In this document: in pieces, positions 33,918 through 42,284 of the stretch | Layout: the number at the start of each line of letters is the position of its first letter | Position numbering within the stretch: the first letter of the stretch is position 1 | Source of the DNA: Actinobacteria bacterium UBA6100 | Lineage (GTDB): Bacteria > Actinomycetota > Coriobacteriia > Anaerosomatales > Anaerosomataceae | Assembly: GCA_002423585.1 (NCBI GenBank) | Contig: DIWS01000005.1 | Coordinates: 1 to 64,000, forward strand | DNA length: 64,000 nt | Direction of reading: 5' to 3' | Notes under the pieces: generated by a model | What the model was told of the DNA's origin: nothing | What the model saw: only the letters and a program-made list of their open reading frames with translations | Database searches by the model: none | Position numbers and translations under genes: made by a program

Positions 33918-35795
33918 TTACCCCGCGCCGCCGCCTCCACCGCCGCCGCCTCCACCGCCGCCGCCCGAGAAACCGCCGCCTCCGCCGGAGGAGGACGAGT
34001 TGTGGCTCGCGGCCACCGAGGCCGCCGAAGCCATCCCCGTCGACAACGAACTCATCGGTGAGAGGCCGGACGCGTCCGGCGTGGCCATCCAGGCCCAGGT
34101 GCCCATCATCGGGTCGACCATTATCTCGGGCAGCTTGATCTGAAGGTCCTTCATCACCTGCTCGGCGATGCCGAAGACCACGGCGAGCGTGAGGAAGTGT
34201 CGCCACAGGACGATGGACGTCGGCGGCTTCTCCTGCATCCTGCCGAAGTCCAGGAGGTACTGCTTCACGCCTTCGTACTTGGCCGCGAGTTCGGCCGCCT
34301 CCGGGCTGCGCCGTTTCATACTCCCGCCGAAGATCGTGATCGCCAGACCGATCGGGATCGTCCAGACGAGGAACCACCCGGTGCCGGCGAAGATGATCGG
34401 GCCGATGCCGGAGAACATCACGAGGAAGCCGAGCGCCATGAAGCCCCCGACCGCGTTGCCACCCTTGGCCTCGAGGAAGCCGCGCTGCTCGATCTCCTTG
34501 GTGACCGCGGCCTCGTACTCACTCACACCCTCGAGCCAATCGTCAGCGCGGGACTTGCTCTTGTTGATCGCTTTGAGGTCTTCCATCGTGAAGCTGTCGG
34601 CGCGTGCCATGGTGTCGAACAGGAACGACACCAGCTTCTGCTCGCTGCGCGACGTCCCACCCATGTTCCCCGGCACGCGGGTCAGCCGGTAGGTCTCCAC
34701 ATCGGATTTCATCAGCCCGAGCAGCGCCGACTTCTCCTGCAGCACGCGCTCGATGGCGATGACACCCCGATCGATGAGATCCATCAGCGTCGCGGTGAGC
34801 GCCTCGTCGTCCGGCGGACCCATGTTGAGCAGCGCCGAGACCTGCGCGGGCGGCAGGTCGGCAGGCTCCTCGCGGAAGTACTGCCCCTGGAACTGCGGCG
34901 TGTACTCCTTGCCGTGCGTGCGCCAGTACCGGTACGCCCAGATGAGCGCCACCACCGGCCCGATTCCGAGCAGCAGCAGCCAGAAGACCATCTGCACGCG
35001 GGCGACCGTGCGCTCGCGGTTGGCGTCCGAGGACCACTTCGCCTCCTCGTCCACAACGGCCTGCCTCCGCGGCTCGCCGACGATCGCGGCCGTGTCGAGG
35101 GCGGCCGCCGGGAAGAGCAGGCGGCCCTCCACGAAGGTGTACGCGGGCAGTCGATCGAGTGTGAGGTCGACGGAACCGTCGTCGTTGAGCGTCACGTCAC
35201 CGGTGAGCGGGCCGTGCGCCCACGCCTGCACATCGGCGCGGTCCACGCCCTCGGGCAGCACGATGTGCACGGACACATCACGGGCCTCGATCTCCCAGCC
35301 CTCGCCGATGAACTTCCAGTACAGCTCGGCCGTGTCACTCCAGCGGATCGCCGCACCGTGGACACGGTACGTGAGCGTGAGAGGGAGTTCGGTGTCAGAC
35401 GCCCTGAAGAAGGCGCGCACGTCCACCGAGGAGCCGTAGTCACTGACCATGTACGTCTGTGGAGGGCGGGTCTCGAGCGCGTTGTAGTCGTCCGTGAGTG
35501 CGTAGTCGCCCTCCGGTCCCGCCATGCCAAGCACTTCGATGGTGGCGTAGCGGCCGTACTGCTGCGCGTCGAGCGGACCGCCGTTCAGGAGCTCCCAGTA
35601 GGCGAACGTGTAGTCGCCGCTGAAGTCGAAGGTGCGTTGCTCGGTCACGAGCATGGAGCCGTCCTCCGCCACCACCGCCTCGATGGCCACCCGGCTCACC
35701 CTGTACGACTTGGCGTGTGCGGGTGCTGCCGAGAACGCGAAGACCAGGGCCCCCGCCAGCATCACCGCAGCGAACCGTGCAGCTCGAGACCGCAT
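33918..35795 (-). CDS. DUF2207 membrane protein with poly-glycine tail
   Basis: 625 residues, with GAGGAGG ahead of the ATG. A signal peptide ending AHA is followed by the DUF2207 domain (YRVSRVAIEAVVAEDGSMLVTEQRTFDFSG is its hallmark start). A membrane segment lies near residue 245-265, then a cytoplasmic region with an LLNMGPPDDEALTATLMDLIDRGVI motif and two more TM segments (about 440-485). The protein ends in about 25 residues made almost only of glycine and serine, as is common in this family. Function is unknown. Confidence 0.9.
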   Translation of the reverse strand: MRSRAARFAAVMLAGALVFAFSAAPAHAKSYRVSRVAIEAVVAEDGSMLVTEQRTFDFSGDYTFAYWELLNGGPLDAQQYGRYATIEVLGMAGPEGDYALTDDYNALETRPPQTYMVSDYGSSVDVRAFFRASDTELPLTLTYRVHGAAIRWSDTAELYWKFIGEGWEIEARDVSVHIVLPEGVDRADVQAWAHGPLTGDVTLNDDGSVDLTLDRLPAYTFVEGRLLFPAAALDTAAIVGEPRRQAVVDEEAKWSSDANRERTVARVQMVFWLLLLGIGPVVALIWAYRYWRTHGKEYTPQFQGQYFREEPADLPPAQVSALLNMGPPDDEALTATLMDLIDRGVIAIERVLQEKSALLGLMKSDVETYRLTRVPGNMGGTSRSEQKLVSFLFDTMARADSFTMEDLKAINKSKSRADDWLEGVSEYEAAVTKEIEQRGFLEAKGGNAVGGFMALGFLVMFSGIGPIIFAGTGWFLVWTIPIGLAITIFGGSMKRRSPEAAELAAKYEGVKQYLLDFGRMQEKPPTSIVLWRHFLTLAVVFGIAEQVMKDLQIKLPEIMVDPMMGTWAWMATPDASGLSPMSSLSTGMASAASVAASHNSSSSGGGGGFSGGGGGGGGGGGGGAG

Positions 35796-35817
35796 GCGCG
35801 CCTCCTCGACGTCCGTC

Positions 35818-36276
35818 TTAGCGACGGCTCCTCAACCGCTGGAAGAACTCCTTGAGTATCTGCCCGCACTCTTCCTCGAGTACGCCCCCGCGCACCTCGA
35901 ACGCGTGATTGAGCCGTGCGTCCGCCGAGAGGTCGTAGAGCGTTCCCGTGGCACCGGCCTTGGGATCGGCCGCGCCGAAGACCAGCCGGTCGATCCGCGC
36001 GTTCACGAGCGCGCCCGCACACATCGGGCAGGGCTCGAGTGTGACGTAGAGCGTGCACCCGGAAAGGCGCCACCTGCCGAGCCGATCGGCCCCCTCGCGA
36101 ATGGCGATCATCTCGGCGTGCGCGGTCGGGTCGGCCGCCGACTCACGGGCGTTGCGCCCGTGGGCCACCACCGCGCCATCGCACACGAGCACAGCGCCGA
36201 TGGGAACCTCACCCTCAGTGGCAGCGAGGCGCGCCTGTTCGAGCGCAAGCGCCATGTACAGCTCATCGTCGTTCAT
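35818..36276 (-). CDS. tadA: tRNA-specific adenosine deaminase
   Basis: 152 residues from the ATG at 36276. The zinc deaminase motifs are HAE at 53-55 and PCPMC at 82-86, with EVPIGAVLV and the NHAFEVRGGVLEEECGQIL tail typical of TadA. The enzyme converts A34 of tRNA-Arg(ACG) to inosine so that one tRNA reads CGU, CGC and CGA. That substrate tRNA lies at 38548-38624. The DUF2207 gene begins 22 bases after its stop. Confidence 0.95.
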   Translation of the reverse strand: MNDDELYMALALEQARLAATEGEVPIGAVLVCDGAVVAHGRNARESAADPTAHAEMIAIREGADRLGRWRLSGCTLYVTLEPCPMCAGALVNARIDRLVFGAADPKAGATGTLYDLSADARLNHAFEVRGGVLEEECGQILKEFFQRLRSRR

Positions 36277-36341
36277 GCTCAGGATGCTACACCACGACGA
36301 CATCACTGTGAGCGAGTCGCACGGGCCGCATGCGCCTCGGC

Positions 36342-36347
36342 TATAAT
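36342..36347 (+). promoter_or_regulatory. -10 element of tRNA-Ser(TGA)
   Basis: A perfect TATAAT ends 10 bases before the tRNA. No good -35 box was found at 16-18 bases. Confidence 0.6.
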
Positions 36348-36357
36348 CCACCTGCGC

Positions 36358-36447
36358 GGAGGGGTGGCAGAGCGGTTGATCGCCCTGGTCTTGAAAACCA
36401 GTAGGCCCGCAAGGGTCTCGTGGGTTCGAATCCCACCCCCTCCGCCA
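36358..36447 (+). tRNA. tRNA-Ser(TGA)
   Basis: Class II tRNA with acceptor stem GGAGGGG/CCCCTCC, identical to that of tRNA-Ser(CGA), discriminator G and encoded CCA. The anticodon loop CTTGAAA gives TGA, reading UCA. Confidence 0.95.
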
Positions 36448-36482
36448 GCCCATACGCCGCGCCGTCGCCCGCAGGGAGCCGC

Positions 36483-37637
36483 ATGCTCGCGCTCAAGGAA
36501 CTGCTCGGCAGCAAGCTCAAGTTCACGCTGATCGCTCTGGTGATCGGTCTGGTGGTCTCGCTCACGATGGTGACCTCGGCCATGTCCGAGGGCCTTCTCA
36601 CCGGCATGTCGGGGGCCAAGTCGTCGCTCGAGGCCGATGCTCTCGTGTTCCAGCGCGCCACCTACCCCACGCTCGAGCGCTCGATCCTGTCCGCCGACGA
36701 CCTCGAGATCATCGCGCAGACGCCCGGCGTTGCGAGCGTCTACGGTGTCGGGCACACCTACGCGAGTGTGAGTTCCACCGCCGAGGCGTTCGACGTGCGC
36801 GTCTTCGGCCTCGGCGACCGCCTCGACCAGCTGCCCATCGTCGAGGGGACGGGCGCCATCGGGCCGTGCGAGACGGTGGTCGACATCACCGCCAAGCTCG
36901 AAGGCGTGGAGCTCGGCGACACCCTCACGCTCACGCCGGTCGATGCCAAGCTCACCGTGGTGGGCTTCACCGAGGACCGCCGCTACGTGATGGTGCCCAC
37001 GCTGTTCGTCGACCTCCCCACCTGGGAGGGGCTGCACGTGGCCTCCGTGCTCGGGCGCATCGAGGAGGAGGGCGGCACGGATGCCGCGGCAACGGCGCAG
37101 ATGGAAGACGACTTCGCCGGGAGCGCCTCGGTCGCTGCGATCACGCTCGATGAGGGTGTCACCCTCGAAGACGTTCAGGACGCCTTCGGTGACGACTACA
37201 CGGCCGCGTCGCCCGATGAAGCGGCGCGCTCCGGCAACGGGATGCCCGAGATGATCCTCGCGGTCGGCGGTATCCAGTGGGTCTCGATCACCATCGGCGC
37301 GCTGCTCGTGGGCGTCTTCTTCTACATCACCACGCTGCACAAGACCGGACAGATCGCGGCGATCAAGGCGATCGGCGCCTCCAACGCCCACCTCTACCGC
37401 CAGCTGCTGCTGCAGATCACCGTCCTCGTCGCCGTCGCGACCGTGCTCGGCATCGTCGTCGCGCTGGGTGCCGGTGCCGGCATGCCGCCGATGATGGCGT
37501 TCGACCCCGATCCGGGGCGATGGACCGTCGCCGTGCTCGCGGTCTTTGCGACCGCGTACGTGGGGAGCCTCTTCTCGCTCAGGAGCATCCTCAAGACCGA
37601 CCCGGCCACCGCGCTCGGCAGGAGCTCTGAGGCCTGA
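36483..37637 (+). CDS. FtsX-type ABC transporter permease (DevC-like)
   Basis: 384 residues from the ATG at 36483. One N-terminal membrane segment (about 14-34), a roughly 220-residue extracytoplasmic domain and three C-terminal TM segments (about 260-285, 310-340, 350-370) give the FtsX layout; HKTGQIAAIKAIGASNAHLYRQ and SLRSILKTDPATALG are the family landmarks. It pairs with the ATPase encoded immediately downstream (TGATG overlap). No separate adaptor gene accompanies this pair. Confidence 0.9.
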   Translation: MLALKELLGSKLKFTLIALVIGLVVSLTMVTSAMSEGLLTGMSGAKSSLEADALVFQRATYPTLERSILSADDLEIIAQTPGVASVYGVGHTYASVSSTAEAFDVRVFGLGDRLDQLPIVEGTGAIGPCETVVDITAKLEGVELGDTLTLTPVDAKLTVVGFTEDRRYVMVPTLFVDLPTWEGLHVASVLGRIEEEGGTDAAATAQMEDDFAGSASVAAITLDEGVTLEDVQDAFGDDYTAASPDEAARSGNGMPEMILAVGGIQWVSITIGALLVGVFFYITTLHKTGQIAAIKAIGASNAHLYRQLLLQITVLVAVATVLGIVVALGAGAGMPPMMAFDPDPGRWTVAVLAVFATAYVGSLFSLRSILKTDPATALGRSSEA

Positions 37638-38344
37638 TGTTCGAGGTCAAGCACATCACCAAGACCTACGGCACGGGTCGCACGCAGGTCACCGCCTTGG
37701 ACGACGTCTCCTTCAGGCTCGACCGCGGCCGGCTGCTCGCCGTGCTCGGCCCGTCGGGCTCGGGCAAGACCACACTCGTGTCGATCATCGCTGGGCTGCT
37801 GCAACCCACCTCGGGTGAGATCATCATCGGTGGGAAGCAGGTGCACCTGCGGAGCGCGGCCGAAGCGGCGCGCTACCGCCGCACCGAGGTGGGGCTGGTG
37901 TTCCAGGAGCACCACCTCGTGCCGTACCTCACCGCGCGCGAGAACCTGCTGCTCGTCCCACACCTTTCGGGTCGCGTCACGCGAGCCCACAAGGAGCGAG
38001 CCGACACCCTGCTCGCCGACTTCGGCCTGACCGAACGCGCAGCGCACAGACCGTCGCTGCTGTCGGGCGGTGAGCGCCAGCGCGTCGCCATCGCACGGGC
38101 GCTCATGAACGAGCCGGAGATCATGCTCGTGGACGAGCCGACGTCGAGCCTGGACACCGAGCGAGGGCTGCAAGTGGTGGAACTGCTCAAGCAGCAGATC
38201 CACGAGCGCGCCATGACATGCATCATGGTCACCCACGACCCGCGCATGGCCGGTCACGCCGACGAGGAGCTGCACCTCGTGGACGGCAAGGTGGTCGATA
38301 ACGGGGCGCGCGCCGCCGTTGAGGCCGGCATTCAGAAGTCGTAG
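37637..38344 (+). CDS. ABC transporter ATP-binding protein (partner of FtsX-type permease)
   Basis: 235 residues. Walker A GPSGSGKTT lies near 40-48, followed by the Q-loop FQEHHLVPYLTARENL, signature LLSGGERQRVAIARALM, Walker B IMLVDEPTSSLD and the H-loop in IMVTHDPRMAG. The DevA/LolD class assignment follows from the motif context and the coupled permease gene. Confidence 0.93.
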   Translation: MFEVKHITKTYGTGRTQVTALDDVSFRLDRGRLLAVLGPSGSGKTTLVSIIAGLLQPTSGEIIIGGKQVHLRSAAEAARYRRTEVGLVFQEHHLVPYLTARENLLLVPHLSGRVTRAHKERADTLLADFGLTERAAHRPSLLSGGERQRVAIARALMNEPEIMLVDEPTSSLDTERGLQVVELLKQQIHERAMTCIMVTHDPRMAGHADEELHLVDGKVVDNGARAAVEAGIQKS

Positions 38345-38353
38345 GGTGAGGCG

Positions 38354-38382
38354 GTGACGCTCCACGCACTCCCTGCTACAAT
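38354..38382 (+). promoter_or_regulatory. Promoter of tRNA-Ser(GCT)/tRNA-Arg(ACG)
   Basis: GTGACG (38354-38359), a 17-base spacer, then TACAAT (38377-38382), which also carries TGC just upstream as an extended -10. The tRNA starts 20 bases downstream. Confidence 0.6.
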
Positions 38383-38402
38383 GGGCGGCGCTCCTCTCAC
38401 GC

Positions 38403-38496
38403 GGAGAGTTGGCCGAGTCGGCTGAAGGCGCTCGCCTGCTAAGCGAGTAAGGGGTTAATTACTCCTTCGAGGGTTCGAATCCCTCACTCTCCGCCA
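38403..38496 (+). tRNA. tRNA-Ser(GCT)
   Basis: Class II tRNA with acceptor GGAGAGT/ACTCTCC, discriminator G and encoded CCA. The anticodon loop CTGCTAA gives GCT, reading AGC and AGU. The tRNA-Arg gene follows after 51 bases and is probably co-transcribed. Confidence 0.95.
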
Positions 38497-38547
38497 TTTG
38501 ACATCTCTCGTGCGACCAGGCAGGATACTGAAGCCTCACGCACATGC

Positions 38548-38624
38548 GCGCCCTTAGCTCAGCTGGATAGAGCGTCTGACTACGAATCAGAAGGTCGCAG
38601 GTTCGAATCCTGCAGGGCGCACCA
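38548..38624 (+). tRNA. tRNA-Arg(ACG)
   Basis: 77 bases with acceptor GCGCCCT/AGGGCGC, discriminator A and encoded CCA. The anticodon stem-loop CTGACTACGAATCAG gives anticodon ACG, the TadA substrate. A Rho-independent terminator follows 12 bases later. Confidence 0.96.
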
Positions 38625-38636
38625 CAGACACACCAG

Positions 38637-38668
38637 CTCGGAGCCCTGAACCGGCTCCGAGTTTCTTT
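38637..38668 (+). terminator. Rho-independent terminator after tRNA-Arg
   Basis: A 9-bp perfect stem (CTCGGAGCC / GGCTCCGAG) with a 7-base loop is followed by TTTCTTT, a textbook intrinsic terminator. Confidence 0.9.
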
Positions 38669-38860
38669 ATGCCCTCTTGCCCCTACAAGGCAGCCGGCAA
38701 GCAACTCGGCGAGGTCATCGCCGTGAGCGAGACCGGGGCGAGCGCACCCATCTACTACGGCGCGCGCTCGGAAGGGGTCGACATGGCCGCGGGTGTCGCG
38801 ATCGAACCCGGCCAGTTGGATATCTCCGCGGCCGTTACCGTGGTGTTCGAACTCAAGTAA
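38669..38860 (+). pseudogene. C-terminal fragment of a SIMPL (DUF541) protein
   Basis: The 63-residue frame contains AAGKQLGEVIAVSETGASAP...IEPGQLDISAAVTVVFELK, the conserved end of SIMPL-domain proteins, which are normally over 200 residues and exported. The N-terminal three quarters are missing and the frame begins directly after the tRNA-Arg terminator with no ribosome site. It is therefore a remnant. The stop codon and a downstream terminator are intact. Confidence 0.75.
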
Positions 38861-38908
38861 CATGACGGCGAGGGGCATCGCTTTCGCACGCTGCCTGACT
38901 GCACGAAC

Positions 38909-38938
38909 GGGGCGGCCCCTCTTTGGAGCCGCCCCTTC
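38909..38938 (+). terminator. Terminator after the SIMPL fragment
   Basis: Inverted repeat GGGGCGGC / GCCGCCCC with a 11-base loop containing CTTT, followed by TTCTC. It isolates the remnant from the PEGA protein gene. Confidence 0.7.
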
Positions 38939-38947
38939 TCGTGCCCT

Positions 38948-40669
38948 ATGCCGGGAGTGATGGTGGAGGAGTACCGAAGCCGCAGGCGAGGACGCAGCAA
39001 GGCCTTCCACGGTCGATACGGGACGATCGATCCGGCCCGTGTCGTGGCCGGTCGTAGCGCGCGCCACGTCAAGAGCGCGCGACGCTCCAGGCGCGAACAG
39101 TACGTCGCCCCGCGCGGCCACCGGCAGCGGGGCGGACGGGGCCCCCGACGCGCGCTCTCGCCCAGGGCACGACTCCTCCGGCTCGGGCTGATCGTGAGCG
39201 CGATCGCAGCGGTCGCTCTCACGGCCTTCCTGCTCACCCGACCCGCCTCGGCGGTGATCACCGTGGTCCCCGACGACGCGATGATCCTCTTCGACGGCTC
39301 GGTGGTGGGTACCGGCACGCTCGAGGTCGCCGACCTCGAGCCAGGCGCATACAGCGTGCAGGTGGAGCGCGCGGGCTTCGAGCCCGTGAACATCTCGGCA
39401 CAGCTCAACCGCGGGCGAAAGACGAGGCTCGACTACGACCTCACGCCTCTTCCGCAAGCAGTCTCGATCGTCACGCATCCCGAGGGCGCACGGGTCACAC
39501 TCACTCCCGCGGACGGTGAGACCCTCACCGGCGCGGCACCCTACTCGGCGGAAGTGCTCTCGGGGGCTGTCACGCTCACGATCGAGATGGACGGCTACAA
39601 CACGTTCACGGGCGAGTACTTCATCGATGCCCCACTGAGCCTCGAGTACTACCTCGATCCCGAAGGCCAGGTCCTTCACGGCCTCGGGCTCATCACCACG
39701 CTCGGCGCACCGAAGGGCGTGTCCGTCACGCACGACGGCAGCGAGGCATGGACGAGCATCTTGGACGGACCGCCCTCGATCCAGATCTTCGACCCGCGCA
39801 CGGGAGCGTCGCTCGGCGGCGTGGACATCGGAGAACACGGCGCGGTGGAGGTCATCTTCAACGAGGCCGGGACGCTCGCGTACACGAGCCAGATGGAGAC
39901 CGCCAAGTGCTTCGAGATCGACGTGAAGACTCGGAAGGTGCTGCGCGAGTTCGACACTCAGAGCGCATGGACGAAGTGGGTGGAGCTCTCGCCCGATGAG
40001 AAGACGCTCTATGCCTCCAACTGGTCGGGAGACGACGTCTCCGTGATCGATCTTACCTCCGGTACGCTCGTGAAGCGCATCGGCGTCTCGAACACACCAC
40101 GCGGCATGTACGCGACCGATGACGGGAAGTCGCTCTACGTCGCCGGATTCGACTCGGGCGACCTCGAGCGCATCGACCTGGCCACCGGGGAGGTGACCCC
40201 GCTGTTCACAGAGGGCGGAGCGCTCCGCCACATCGTGGCCGATGAGAAGACGGGACGGCTGTTCATCTCGGACATGAACAAGGATGTCATCTGGGTGCAC
40301 GACATGGCGGCGGGCACGACGGTGAAGTTCCTCGACGTCGATGAGAAGCCCAACACGATCGACCTCACGCCCGACGGCAGGATGCTGTTCGTGAGCTGCC
40401 GGGGCGAGAACAACCCGAAGAGTTACTACATCCCCGGCCCCGAGTGGGGCTCGATCCTCGTGTTCGACACCACCGACGGCACGCCGCTCGACGCGCTCAT
40501 CGCCGGCAACCAGCCCACCGCGCTCGATGTTTCCGACGACGGGAAGCTGCTCATCTTCAGCGACTTCCTCGACAACCGGTTGCGCGTCTACGAGATCCCG
40601 CCGTACGAGACGTTCGCCAAAGCCGGAGGCGGTCGATATCAAGCCCATCTTGCGGAGATCGCCAAGTGA
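38948..40669 (+). CDS. Membrane-anchored PEGA-domain/beta-propeller protein
   Basis: 573 residues from the ATG at 38948; later ATG or GTG starts at 38960-38963 are also possible. A very basic N-terminus (about 1-75) precedes one TM segment (about 78-98). Two PEGA-like domains follow (about 100-145, ITVVPDDAMILFDGSVVG; and 150-200, VSIVTHPEGARVTLTPADG). From about 240 to 560 is a YVTN-type seven-bladed propeller with repeated units such as WVELSPDEKTLYASNWSGDDVSVIDL. It is likely a surface-exposed scaffold. The next gene starts inside its stop (GTGA). Confidence 0.8.
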   Translation: MPGVMVEEYRSRRRGRSKAFHGRYGTIDPARVVAGRSARHVKSARRSRREQYVAPRGHRQRGGRGPRRALSPRARLLRLGLIVSAIAAVALTAFLLTRPASAVITVVPDDAMILFDGSVVGTGTLEVADLEPGAYSVQVERAGFEPVNISAQLNRGRKTRLDYDLTPLPQAVSIVTHPEGARVTLTPADGETLTGAAPYSAEVLSGAVTLTIEMDGYNTFTGEYFIDAPLSLEYYLDPEGQVLHGLGLITTLGAPKGVSVTHDGSEAWTSILDGPPSIQIFDPRTGASLGGVDIGEHGAVEVIFNEAGTLAYTSQMETAKCFEIDVKTRKVLREFDTQSAWTKWVELSPDEKTLYASNWSGDDVSVIDLTSGTLVKRIGVSNTPRGMYATDDGKSLYVAGFDSGDLERIDLATGEVTPLFTEGGALRHIVADEKTGRLFISDMNKDVIWVHDMAAGTTVKFLDVDEKPNTIDLTPDGRMLFVSCRGENNPKSYYIPGPEWGSILVFDTTDGTPLDALIAGNQPTALDVSDDGKLLIFSDFLDNRLRVYEIPPYETFAKAGGGRYQAHLAEIAK

Positions 40670-41142
40670 GCGCGAACACGACAACGCCCGGTCCGCTCCT
40701 GCGCACGCTGCGCGTGGCCGCCGTCACCGCGCTCGCCGCAGCCCTCGCTTACCAGGCCGTGGGGGCGGCCGTGTTCCTTCCGCGCTTCAGCTCGGACGAC
40801 CCGCGTGAGGTCGTGACCGCGTACTACGAAGCCCAGCGCTGGGGCTTCCGTTCCATCGCCGAGCGGGCGCTGGACCCGGATCTCCGGGACCGGTACCACG
40901 CGCCGAACGCCGTGCGCGGGCTCTTGGATGACGCCTTCCTGGCGGGGGATCTTGAGGTATCGGAGCCCAACGACATCGGCCTGTATGGCAAGTACCCGGA
41001 TGAGGCGCAGGTCGTGGTCAACTACCGGTCGGTCCGGACGGACGATGTGGGTGATCCGCCCGGAGACCGGTTGTGGTTCGTCTACACGGGGCGTGACACG
41101 GAGGAGCCGTGGCGGATCCTGAGCATCGGCACCGGTCCGTAG
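40666..41142 (+). CDS. Exported protein of unknown function, coupled to the PEGA protein
   Basis: 158 residues from the GTG at 40666, overlapping the preceding stop. One N-terminal hydrophobic segment (about 15-38) is followed by a DPREVVTAYYEAQRWGFRSIAERAL motif that resembles NTF2-like/DUF4878 folds and a C-terminal beta region (LWFVYTGRDTEEPWRILSIG). It is probably a membrane-tethered partner of the upstream propeller protein. Confidence 0.75.
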   Translation: MSANTTTPGPLLRTLRVAAVTALAAALAYQAVGAAVFLPRFSSDDPREVVTAYYEAQRWGFRSIAERALDPDLRDRYHAPNAVRGLLDDAFLAGDLEVSEPNDIGLYGKYPDEAQVVVNYRSVRTDDVGDPPGDRLWFVYTGRDTEEPWRILSIGTGP

Positions 41143-41226
41143 CGAGGCGCATCGAGCGCCGCCGCGTGGACGGGACCCCGCTTCGGGAATACGCTTTCCA
41201 TGGACCGGTTTCGGGGAGGAGACCAG

Positions 41227-42222
41227 ATGAAGTGCCCTGCATGCGGTGCCGAGAACCCCGAAGGTAAGGAGTTCTGTGGCGACTGCGGTGCGCGCCTGCC
41301 GCACGAGGATGCGACCGCGATCCCGCACGAGCAGTACGCCGCCGCAGCCGTCCCGCCTCCGCCATCGATGCCACAGCCGGCCTCTCCGGCACAGCCGCCC
41401 GCACCACCGACATACACGACCACCCAGCCGCCCGCACAACCCGCCTACACTCAGATACCTCCCCCCGCGCCGCCGAAGAAGAAGACCGGCCTGGTCGTCG
41501 GCATCGTGGCGGGTGTGATCCTGTTGTGCGTCATGGGCTGCTGCATCACGCTCTTCTTCATCCCCACCGACGACGAGACGACCACCACTGACGGCGACGG
41601 GAAGACGACCGTTGTCGAGGCCGAGGGCGAGCGCGGCAAGATCGAGATCTCCGAGGAGCAGGGCTTCGCGGACTCGATGGATGCGCTCGGCGACGTGGCC
41701 GAGCAGTACTACCGTGGGGAGGACTGGTGGTACGTCGAGATCAGCCTCGAGGACGACTACGAGGAGTACTACATCACGCCTGACGAGACCACCTACGACA
41801 AGGGCGTGATCCTCGAAAAGCGCGGCGATGAATGGTTCGTGGTCGACGTGTACACCGTGGACATGAGCCAGGTGGCGGTCGAGGAGGGCAGCGGCGCCGA
41901 CACCTCGGCGGCAACGAGCGACCTGGCGCCCGAGGACGCGGCGGCAATAGCGGTCGACGGCATGCTCGTGGCCATCATGGAGGGCCGGCTCGAAGACGCC
42001 TACACGTTCACGACCGCGCCGCTGTACGACTACGACCTCAGCGTCCTCACGGACTCGTATACCAGCTGGGAGTTCCTCGGGGCGGAGATCCAGGACGACG
42101 GTAGCGCTGTCGTCCTCTTCACGATGTACTGGTCCGACGGCACGACCGAGAACGTGGGAGCGCTCGTCCTTCAAGAGGGCGACGCCTGGCTCGTCTCGGA
42201 CATCGGTTCCGCCGACGAGTAG
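41227..42222 (+). CDS. Zinc-ribbon, single-TM protein with NTF2-like repeats
   Basis: 331 residues from the ATG at 41227 (GGGAGGAG site). The N-terminal zinc ribbon (CPACG, CGDCG) is followed by a Pro/Gln-rich linker (about 30-85), one TM segment with an unusual cysteine cluster (VILLCVMGCCITLFF) and an extracytoplasmic region. Two similar units are visible (about 140-215 and 235-325, each with a SMDALGDVAEQYYRGEDWWYVEIS or AVDGMLVAIMEGRLEDAYTFT-like start), suggesting tandem NTF2-like domains. It sits just upstream of the HtrA protease gene. Confidence 0.75.
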   Translation: MKCPACGAENPEGKEFCGDCGARLPHEDATAIPHEQYAAAAVPPPPSMPQPASPAQPPAPPTYTTTQPPAQPAYTQIPPPAPPKKKTGLVVGIVAGVILLCVMGCCITLFFIPTDDETTTTDGDGKTTVVEAEGERGKIEISEEQGFADSMDALGDVAEQYYRGEDWWYVEISLEDDYEEYYITPDETTYDKGVILEKRGDEWFVVDVYTVDMSQVAVEEGSGADTSAATSDLAPEDAAAIAVDGMLVAIMEGRLEDAYTFTTAPLYDYDLSVLTDSYTSWEFLGAEIQDDGSAVVLFTMYWSDGTTENVGALVLQEGDAWLVSDIGSADE

Positions 42223-42284
42223 GGCGCAGACGAAGACCGGCCCGGCGGTCGCGCACCGTCGGCCGAGATGAAGGGGGACCCAGG

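Noticed and set aside
33781..34143. Poly-proline reading frame on the plus strand
   Set aside because: It is the antisense of the poly-glycine tail of the DUF2207 protein.
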